Shown here: piece after piece, positions 34,501 through 41,536 of the stretch
How the letters are laid out: each line of letters begins with the position of its first letter
Position numbering within the stretch: the stretch's first letter is position 1
From: Intoshia linei
Taxonomy: Eukaryota > Orthonectida > Rhopaluridae
Direction of reading: 5' to 3'
Length of the DNA: 41,536 nt
NCBI GenBank assembly: GCA_001642005.1
Contig: LWCA01000194.1
Span: 1 to 41,536, forward strand
Made by a program: the position numbers and the translations under genes
The notes under the pieces: model-generated
What the model saw: the letters and a program-made list of their open reading frames with translations, nothing else
What the model was told of the DNA's origin: nothing
Databases searched by the model: none

Positions 34501-35966
34501 TCCAGATATTGCAACAGTAAAATTTATTCGATACGCCTCAACGTTCGACTATGTGGTAATGGGGTTTGAAGTCTTATTTGTCTGTTTCATTATTTATTAT
34601 ATAATTGAAGAAATAATGGAGGTTACCTTTTATAATATTTTGGTGAACATATTTTAGATAAACAATTTGCGCAAAGCGTATTTTAAAAAATTTTGGAATT
34701 TTATAGATGTTTGTATTATAATTTTGTCGCTATTGTGCATTGCATTTAATATATATCGCAGCTTTGTTGTTTCAAATGATTTAAATATTGCAATTGCTGA
34801 TACAAGAAATTTTAATGATCTGTCTTGGTTATCGTATTGGCAAACTCTTTTTGATAAAATGATAGCCATTACAGCCTTTGTTTCGTGGATTAAGGTTACA
34901 TATAAGAACATTAATATATTTGTAGATTTTTAAATATGTCGGTTTTAATCGAACTCTTTCATATTTATCAAAGACTATATCAAATTCATCTACAGATTTA
35001 GTTGGGTTTGCAATCATGTTTTTTATCGTATTTTTGGCATTTGCACAATTGGGTAGTTTTATCAGTACATTATTTATGTTATTTTAGGTTATTTGTTATT
35101 TGGTTCCGAAATTAAAGATTTTAGGAATTATGAAAGTTGCATGTATTATCATTATTTTATATTTAAACAATGTATTTAGATATACTCTTTTTCGAATTAT
35201 TCTGGGTGATTTCAACTTTCAACAGTTGCAACAGGCAGATGAATATTTGGGCCCAGCGTACTTTATATTATACATATTTTTCGTCTTTTTTGTATTGATA
35301 AACATGTTTCTGGCAATAATTAACGATTCATACACTGATGTAAAAGGAAATATCGATTCGAAAGATATGTACATTAGTTCATTCATAACAGATAGATTAA
35401 AACAAATTTCACAAAAACATAAAAAATTAACTGCCAGTGAAATAAAAGATTTCATAAACAATAAAAATAAGATTAATTTAATCAAATGGAATCAATCTCT
35501 TAAAAGGTATTAACAGGTTTCCGAATCTATAATTGGGTATATTTTAGTCGTGGGTTTAATGAAGATGAAGTAATGAATATAATCTCAGATTATAGCATGT
35601 CCTACAAAAATATCGATATGACTTTTGATGAAAAAAAGGAAATTATGGTAAGTTTGGAAAGAAAACACATTAAACATAAAGATAGCGACTCGTCAATAAC
35701 ATTAAAAGAAGACAGCAAAAAAATTGCAAATGAAATGCAAAAATTAAAGGATCGTATCGAAGTTTTAGAAGGAACCAATATTTGTATTGAAAAAATGTCC
35801 AAGTATATGCAATATATTTTTGAAAAGTTTTCAAAATTGGAAAAATTTAAAATGATCAACAGAAATAAAACTAACATTGTTCTAGATAGAATGATCAGCG
35901 TAAATTTATTTTTATATTTTTTTATATTATTTAAATTAGAAATACAAAGATTTAGATGATAGCTAA
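31553..35966 (+). CDS. PKD2: Polycystin-2 (PKD2/TRPP) cation channel, 13 exons
   Basis: Six-transmembrane cation channel of the TRPP family. Exons: 31553-31586, 31627-31743, 31778-31902, 33866-34116, 34159-34226, 34262-34418, 34459-34621, 34658-34894, 34926-35052, 35088-35142, 35180-35506, 35548-35899, 35940-35966 (679 aa). S1 follows [10 protein letters not shown]. The extracellular TOP domain has [34 protein letters not shown] and WIDRGTRL. S2-S5 run from [14 protein letters not shown] through [16 protein letters not shown] to [15 protein letters not shown]. The filter is RIILGDFNF with the LGD signature, and S6 includes [13 protein letters not shown]. The C-terminus has a coiled coil ([16 protein letters not shown]). 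The N-terminal tail is only about 15 residues, and the EF-hand region lacks a usable calcium loop. Introns are 31-44 nt except intron 3 (1,963 nt, transposon-rich). Confidence 0.96.
31931..32245. mobile_element. hAT MITE, family A copy 2 (PKD2 intron 3)
   Basis: A 315-bp element starting CAGAGGTCGGAAACC and ending GGTGCCGACTCCTG (reverse complement CAGGAGTCGGCACC). It is flanked by CTCTAGAA and CTCTAGAT, an 8-bp duplication with one mismatch. It aligns throughout with the copy at 3599-3907. It begins 28 nt inside PKD2 intron 3. Confidence 0.9.
32440..32735. mobile_element. hAT MITE family D, copy 2 (truncated)
   Basis: Shares with 22687-23275: ATTACCCAC, TTTGGATGGTCAGGTTTTTAGAATAAG, TTTTACAAAATAGTAAAAT, GTTACTGTGCATGCGACGCAAAA and TTGGTAAATACCCACA. 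It ends in a decayed terminus CAGGTTGAAAATCTTG. The left end is missing. It lies in PKD2 intron 3. Confidence 0.7.
33003..33296 (+). repeat. Family E repeat, copy 3, with hAT-like right end
   Basis: CCCACCATTAATAAAATTTAATAAAAAATAC followed by TTTTTTGAAAAATCCAATTTTAGCAACC and ATTTTTTTGAAAAACACGATTTTACCAAATCTTATG matches copies at 14016 and 36208. It runs on to GAATCGGGAACCACTG at 33281-33296, a hAT-type right end (reverse complement CAGTGGTTCCCGATTC). It lies in PKD2 intron 3. Confidence 0.6.
33355..33516. repeat. Inverted repeat with ~45-nt arms in PKD2 intron 3
   Basis: The left arm 33355-33399 (ending ATTTTTCGACCAAAATTTAATAGG) pairs with 33470-33515 (starting CCTATTAAAATTTAGTCGAAAAAT) with few mismatches. 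A second inverted pair, TTTTTAAGGGAACTTTTTTT at about 33401-33420 and AAAAAAAGTTCCCTTATAAA at about 33509-33528, lies on the right side of each arm. So the two halves are inverted copies of overlapping parts of one iterated unit. Confidence 0.7.
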
Positions 35967-36102
35967 ATTTAATAATTTTGCACAATTTTATATTATTTCA
36001 TGTTCTATGTAATTTTCACATAAATCGTTAGTGTTTTATCACAAATTATTATAAAATATGAAAAATAGTAATGTATTTCATATACTAAATTTAGTCTAAA
36101 TC

Positions 36103-36400
36103 AGTGCTTCTCAAATGGGTCCACGCTATATAACAGGGGGCTAATGCTAATAGTTTATGGCTAAAGTAATGTATTATTTCAGGAATTTATTTAATAATAT
36201 TAACGAGAAAACACCACTAAATCCAACTTCAAAACAGAAAATCCCAATTTACTAACCCTTAAGGGAAATATACACTTCATAATATTTTTTGAAAAATTCG
36301 TTTTTACCAAACCTGACAAGAAAAACCTCTTAATCTAACCTTAAGGGAAAAATCATTTTTTGCAACATTTTTTTAAAAAATACAATTTACAAATATTACA
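36103..36400 (+). repeat. Family E repeat, copy 4, with hAT-like left end
   Basis: CAGTGCTTCTCAAATGGGTCC at about 36104 looks like a hAT left end. From about 36208 the sequence is family E: CACCACTAAATCCAAC, ACTAACCCTTAAGGGAAATATAC, TTTTTTGAAAAATTCGTTTTTACCAAACC and CTTAATCTAACCTTAAGGGAAAAATC. Together with the right end at 33296, this suggests family E is the interior of a hAT MITE. Confidence 0.55.
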
Positions 36401-36618
36401 ATTACAATACAAAATGAGTTATTAGTAGGGGAATTTTTTAAATAACCTATAAAATAAAAAAATTATGTAACCTTATTAATCTATAAAAATTTTCTAATTA
36501 CAAAATATAAACTTCAAATTGGCAAATGTAAATTTCTATTTTGCAATATATTTTTTTGAAATTGAAGTAGTAACAAAGTAACAAATTTAAACATAAGGAA
36601 GTCGAAAAAATTATGCAA

Positions 36619-38063
36619 TTATTTATTATCGTACATAATAAAGTATTTTTTAACATTGTCAGCTAAAAAATGTCTTTGTTTTGTAAGTAACTTATTCAGT
36701 AAACTCAAGATCCGTTCAATTTCAATTGATGTTGAGGGGGCATTTCGTACAGAACTATACAATGATGGAGGTTTAGATTGATCAACGTTCAACATAATTA
36801 TTTTGATATCGTTGTTCTTCAATCTTTTGTTATGTAATTATTAATATTGGCAGGGTCAAGAAACAATTGTATACCATTAATCACCTTGAATGCTATTTCT
36901 ATCGTGAAGTTTGATTCTTGCGACATATCAATTACATCAATTAAATATTTGTACCCAGATAATTTAACTGATTTCTTATATACGTTTGAGTTTGATACTG
37001 CTTCCCTTGCTCTTTGCACAATAATTTCATTACCAGTTATATTCTCAACTATATCATTTACAACATTGAAATTATCAATATAATAGACACTAGCTTTATA
37101 CCAGCTACCCCATCTAGTAATAATGGGCCGAGGTGGATATCCAATATTATGGAATAACTCTCAAATGTATTTATTTTGGAGAGTTAAAAATTTTATTTTT
37201 GATATTAATTGATTGAAATTTTCATAGTTTTGCATCAGTCACATGCAACAATTATGGATCAAATGGCTTGTGCAGGTAACGTGAAAAAGATTGAGATAAA
37301 TTATTTTTAACTGGTTTGTAACTGATGTGTTGTATCTAAAAATAAAATATCTGAAGACCAACAATGTTAGTTAATAATAAAAAATATATAAACTGTATTC
37401 AGAAAAGATATTTTTTACAGCTATTCTCACAGATGAAAAATAAATTAAATACCGTGTGGCATCCGTTAAAAACAGTTGAAACTGAATCCTGTTTACATTG
37501 AGTTGTTGAAGAGTATCATAGACTGAATGTATAACCTTTTTACCATTCATGTTTGCATTAATAATCTTACAATCAATAATATTGTTTTCTTAAGGTTTTT
37601 AATTGTTCCAATCAAAATTTTTACGTACTTAGAACCGTTTGAGTCAGATTCGTCAATTATTATTCATGAAAATTGATTCATTTTCGCAATACTGTTCAAT
37701 TCTTTTTATTTTATATGCATATAATTTACCAATTTTATTTCGACAATTAGATTCAGATGGTAAAATCTTACCCATAGTTCTGAACAACTCTTTTAATTTA
37801 TGATAGTTAAGTTTATTTAAAAGTATGTCTCCAGATAAAAAAGCCTCTAACACCTGTAAATCAAAATCGTTAGATTTATTAATATAAGTCCGAATAGTAA
37901 GAGTGTCCACTTTTATTTTGTGTGTGACAGAATTTCTATGCACCTGCACATAGTGCAATTTATCAAATGAAACATGGATGGTACATTTGACACAAAACAA
38001 ATTTTCGTCTTGTTTCATAAATTCACACGAATATAACCTTAATATCTTTAATATATTTATCAA
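36619..38063 (-). pseudogene. Decayed hAT transposase, CGGBP1-like lineage
   Basis: Order on the minus strand: an open frame 38063-37653 with an N-terminal zinc finger (FCVKCTIHVSFDKLHYVQVH, pattern C-x2-C-x14-H-x5-H) and the LEAFLSGDILLNKLNYHKL and GKILPSESNCRNKIGKLY blocks. In a shifted frame near 37655-37570, IIIDESDSNGSKYVKILIG with the first catalytic Asp. Then NMNGKKVIHSVYDTLQQLN and FQLFLTDATRYL with the second. Near 37140-36825, PPRPIITRWGSWYKASVYYI and a helical region. At 36780-36619, the dimerisation end SSVRNAPSTSIEIERIL. Frameshifts and stops separate these blocks, and the 37150-37430 part is barely readable. It is a full-length but dead hAT gene related to the source of vertebrate CGGBP1-like proteins. 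No end sequences were identified. Confidence 0.85.
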
Positions 38064-38229
38064 AATATTTAATATAATATATCAAAATATTTTCAAATGA
38101 TTACTTAAATTGTGGAACCTACCATACCCGTGGCCCATTTTCGAGACCTCGATGAAATTTTGGTAACATTGGGCGTCATTCAATGTAGCCTCGAACTTGT
38201 TAAATTAGGATCTGCTTACTGATATAAAG

Positions 38230-38640
38230 TAAAAGTTGCCAAAATCTTGTGCAATGTAAATATTTAGACTAAAAATGAAACTTACATAAATTTAAAAAAA
38301 TCAATTATAAGTCCACTTTTTCCGATACAAAAGTAAGATAAATTTCAAATTTTGGAAATTTGTAAAAGCTTCACGGTCAAAAACACAAATTACACTTTAA
38401 AAAAAAAAAATAAAAAAGTCCCTGAATTTAAAAATATCATAGATTGTACTGTTTAATATCCAAAAAATATTCAACCTCCAAAATAAACACCTTGATAGTC
38501 ATAAAAGCATTTACCAGCAATTCAATAACTAATTATAATTAATGGTCTCAGAGTCAAAAAAAAAAGATTTTAAATAAACTGATACAGTTGATCCCAACTT
38601 AATTTAGAAAAAAATTTTCACATTATAAATCTATACATTC
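38230..38640 (+). repeat. Family B repeat, copy 3 (partial)
   Basis: Contains CTTCACGGTCAAAAACACAAATTACAC, CATAGATTGTACTGTTTAATATCC, ATTCAACCTCCAAAATAAACACC, AGTCATAAAAGCATTT and AAAAAAAGATTTTAAATAAACTGATACAG: the second half of the family B order. The TG-rich start is absent. Confidence 0.6.
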
Positions 38641-38722
38641 CTGGTTAAAAATTAATTTTAATGTTTTATAATTTTTGATTAATTTATTCATTTTTTGTTG
38701 GTAATATACATTTAAACATTTC

Positions 38723-38777
38723 CCCCTCGGTAGAGCTAGCTGCTGTTTATATAAGGTACATAACAGGCAACTTAGAA
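38723..38777 (+). repeat. Family C 55-bp module, copy 2
   Basis: CCCCTCGGTAGAGCTAGCTGCTGTTTATATAAGGTACATAACAGGC and so on, same length as the other two copies and gap-free. It is the most diverged in the centre. It is followed about 115 bp later by AAGTTTAGGAATAACTTCTTTAAATGATTG, then by copy 3. Confidence 0.7.
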
Positions 38778-38970
38778 ATAAATGAATCAATAATTTTAAA
38801 TATTATTGTTAATAAACTTAATTGGAAACAATTAAGTGGGAATTATTCATTTTAAATTATTATTATTAAAATATTAAAATGAAATTCAAGTTTAGGAATA
38901 ACTTCTTTAAATGATTGTTAATGAAGATTTTATTATTGAATTTATTTTTTTGGTAGAATTAGATAAGTCC

Positions 38971-39025
38971 GCCCTCGGCAGAGCTAGGTGCTGTTTGTAC
39001 GTAGTACGAAACAGCCAAGCTAGTT
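38971..39025 (+). repeat. Family C 55-bp module, copy 3
   Basis: GCCCTCGGCAGAGCTAGGTGCTGTTTGTACGTAGTACGAAACAGCC and so on. The block can fold on itself: GAGCTAGGTGCTGTTT-GTAC with GTAC-GAAACAGCCAAGCTAG around a GTA loop, about 20 pairs with a few bulges. It is followed about 140 bp later by GTTAGGGAAACACTTCCTTG, comparable to the hAT-like phrase after copies 1 and 2. Confidence 0.75.
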
Positions 39026-39419
39026 ATATATTATTATTAATGAATATAACATTTTAATCATCAATTTTATGTTTCTATGCGGTGTAAAATACATTAATTA
39101 ATGTATTATATAATTTAAAAATGCTAAAATCTGGGTAATGAATCATAGCTAATAAATCAAAAAAGTTAGGGAAACACTTCCTTGTTATACGATAATTATA
39201 ATTATTTTGAATTAAATGAAAAAAAATTACGAAATTTACATTTCACTTTGAGTTGACACATACATGTATATAGCATTAGTTTGACGCAAATATTCAATTT
39301 GGCCATTCATTACTTTTATTTTAAAAATAATTATAAATCAATGCAAATGGTTTACTTATCGTCAATTTCCGAGTCAACATTGTTTTCATTATTTTTAGTT
39401 GCTAAAATTTAAATCTATA

Positions 39420-39720
39420 TTCTTAGTCATATAATCTAAAAATTACTAAAAATGTGTCTGTATGACCATCTATTTAAAAAACTGACAGTCACAAAAATTT
39501 TCTAAAAAAAATAAAAGTCAGTTTTTTGCGGTGCAGAAAGTAAGATAAATTTCAAATTCAGAAAATGGCATCTTCACGGCCAAAAACCACAAAACACAAT
39601 TTCAATTATTTAGTGCTAAAATTTTAAAAAACACAAATTCTGAGTTTTTACAATCATGAGCATTATAATAAATTACAACCCAAAAACTTGTCTTCGAAAT
39701 TTTCTCTTATTTTAAACAAA
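39420..39720 (+). repeat. Family B repeat, fragment (copy 6)
   Basis: Contains GTGCAGAAAGTAAGATAAATTTCAAATTCAG, CATCTTCACGGCCAAAAACCACAAA, AGTGCTAAAATTTTAAAAAACACAAATTCTGAG and ACAATCATGAGCATTATAATAAAT: degraded forms of the internal family B units. Confidence 0.5.
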
Positions 39721-40499
39721 ATGCCATTTTGGTATAGAGAGAATCGATTGTACTAGATATCATTTTTATATAAAATTTACAGTAAATAGATAATTTTTAA
39801 ATTTTATGAAATATTTCATAAAAATCTCAAGAATGTGAAATAGTCCACAAAATTAATAGATTTTTTAAGTTATAAATAAAAATTAATTTACCAAATACTT
39901 TTGGCTATGAAATTTTAACCGTGTATATTTGATGGAATTTAGATAAAATATTTACAATAATCTAATATTAAATTTATATAAGGGCAGAAACTTAAACTTA
40001 AAAGATGAGTAATATGATATAAAATCTAATTTTAAGTTTAATTGAACATTTTCATTCTTTTAATTTTCAATAATACTCAATTCTTTTTCCAAATTTTGTG
40101 TTTTATCTTGATAAACTAAGCTGCTCTGTTGTGATTCTCTAAATAAAACCATAATTCAGAACCAGAAACATTTTGTTTTAAAAAAGATAAATAAATGAAA
40201 AAATACAAATTTAGATATACAGTGTCCCCCTCTGATAACGAACATTTAAACATTATTTTTTTCCAAGTTCGTTATTGAAAGATAACAAACAAAATATGTA
40301 ACAAATCATATTTAAAATTAATTTATTGCTTCCTAGACAAAAAATCTACATTTAAATTTATATAATTTTAAATTTATAATTAAAATTATAATTTTAAAAC
40401 ACAAACTATTAAAATTTATAATTTTATTTTGTAAATCTGTGATTTTCAACAGACGTGTTAAAAATAGTGGAGCAACATAAAATATAAATCTAGGGTATA
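39721..40499. other. No gene or repeat recognised
   Basis: AT-rich, stop-dense sequence with runs of ATAATTTTAAATTTATAAT near 40360-40430 that are weakly self-complementary. No exon-like segment on either strand. Confidence 0.5.
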
Positions 40500-41000
40500 T
40501 AATCATTTTTGTTAGTGTGTGTGTGTTTGTCTACTTTATTGAAATAACTACTAGTCTTAGAATTTTATAAACTCCACATTTCAATTACAGTTTTTTCAGG
40601 AGGTAATAATACGATAAATTTCAACCTCCCAAACTCACATCTTACGGGTCAAAAATCCCAATTGTGCCTCTTTTTGAAAATCAAACGAGTTGGAGAATTT
40701 AAAAAAATTTAAAAGATTTACTATTCGTCAAGCATTTTATCATATTTTACTTTAATCTTTACATAAATTCTGGGATAGTTTTTAAAATCATCAACATTAT
40801 CATAAATGGAAACCTCAAAAATGATAATTTTCACAATCAAAACTCCACATTACCATTTTTTCTTTAAATGAAAACAGCCTTATAATTAAAAAAAAAATTA
40901 CAGATGGTACAGTTGTATCCTGTTAACACACACAAAAAATTCCAATCTGAATAAGTGACACTTTTCCGGTCAAAAAGAAATATTAAGAATAAAAAAAAAA
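40500..41000 (+). repeat. Family B repeat, copy 5
   Basis: Opens TTTGTTAGTGTGTGTGTGTTTGTC, then AGTCTTAGAATTTTATAAACTCCACATTTCAATTACAG, ACGGGTCAAAAATCCCAATTGTGCC, ATCATCAACATTATCATAAAT, GAAAACAGCCTTATAATT, and ACAGATGGTACAGTTGTATCC to AAGTGACACTTTTCCGGTCAAAAAG. It is very close to copy 4. Nothing was recognised in 41001-41536. Confidence 0.8.
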
Positions 41001-41536
41001 TTTAATTAAAATAACGTTTCTTAATTTTCCATATAATCGGTCCGATCAAAAATAAATTCAAAGTGAAAATTTATTATTATATTATTAATATAATTTCAAA
41101 CAAATATTCACAAATACGTTTAATTTCGAATATAATACAGAAAAATAACATTTTTAATATTTTTTTATGAAGAAATTTAAAGGCAATGTATTTAAATAAC
41201 ATTTAATGGTTATCAACTAGAGTGTAAAACTCAAGTCTAAGGAATACAAATTTCAAAAATTCTCATGTTCACTATTAAAAAAATAGAATCAAATAAGGAA
41301 AAATATGAAATTATAAATTTTATTACTTCCTAATCATATAATTAATGTTTGAGGGTTCTTCTTTTTTTAAATTGGTATATATAATTTATTTTATAGCAAA
41401 TATTTCACCAATTTTTTAAAAAATAATTTCTGTAAAAAAATTTTGTAAGTGTTATCACATTGACAATCGTTATTCCATTTTTAATTTAGCTATTATCACA
41501 TTGGTTGTAATTATTATCATATCGATAGTGAAATGG

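Noticed and set aside
34654-35985. Minus-strand frames of 62-127 codons
   Set aside because: Antisense shadows of PKD2 exons 8-12; the plus strand encodes the channel.
36847-37083. Plus-strand 78-codon frame
   Set aside because: Antisense shadow of the hAT transposase relic, whose minus-strand reading carries the conserved blocks.
1-41536. CRISPR arrays, bacterial operons, prophage
   Set aside because: No regularly spaced repeats with unique spacers and no prokaryotic gene signals; introns and gene content are animal.

Overview
The window is nuclear DNA from an animal with an AT-rich genome (roughly three quarters or more A+T by eye). Genes are split by canonical GT-AG introns, most only 32-60 nt long, and read with the standard code. 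The gene set (COE/EBF, a POU class 6 homeobox factor, polycystin-2, sortilin) points to a metazoan. A miniaturised parasite such as an orthonectid would fit the tiny introns, but that is a guess.

Layout. 1-219: the 3' end of a dead mariner element. 947-1036: a stranded second copy of the last exon of RPN10/PSMD4. 1265-6589 (minus): a COE/EBF gene of 11 exons whose 3.1-kb second intron holds a hAT MITE and a long dispersed repeat. 6590-16961: about 10 kb with no convincing gene, packed with hAT fragments, repeats and palindromes. 16962-18982 (plus): a complete RPN10/PSMD4 gene of 12 exons. 20528-35966 (plus): five genes head to tail, DDX55/SPB4 RNA helicase, POU6-type factor, BCAS2/SPF27, a sortilin-like receptor and polycystin-2 (PKD2), with gaps of only about 46-236 bp. 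36103-41536: a decayed hAT transposase on the minus strand and several dispersed repeats, with no host gene seen.

The exon models were built by hand from splice sites and protein similarity. Summed exon lengths are multiples of three for PSMD4 (328 aa), COE (449 aa), DDX55 (590 aa), POU6 (299 aa), BCAS2 (222 aa) and PKD2 (679 aa). The sortilin-like gene cannot be closed: it has an in-frame TAA before its transmembrane segment and two uncertain exon joins.

The genes do not form one pathway. They cover proteasome, ribosome biogenesis, splicing, receptor sorting, a cation channel and two developmental transcription factors. What unites the region is architecture: nearly all introns are minimal, and those in COE, DDX55, sortilin and PKD2 that exceed about 900 nt carry transposon relics. 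At least five repeat families (called A-E here) recur, several with recognisable hAT or Tc1/mariner ends and target-site duplications. I did not find a convincing new molecular system. The most unusual items are the 55-bp conserved module in three copies, the same-orientation family B repeats, the RPN10 exon duplicate, the premature stop in the sortilin-like gene, the Ser-for-Cys change in the POU homeodomain and the apparently reduced HLH of COE.
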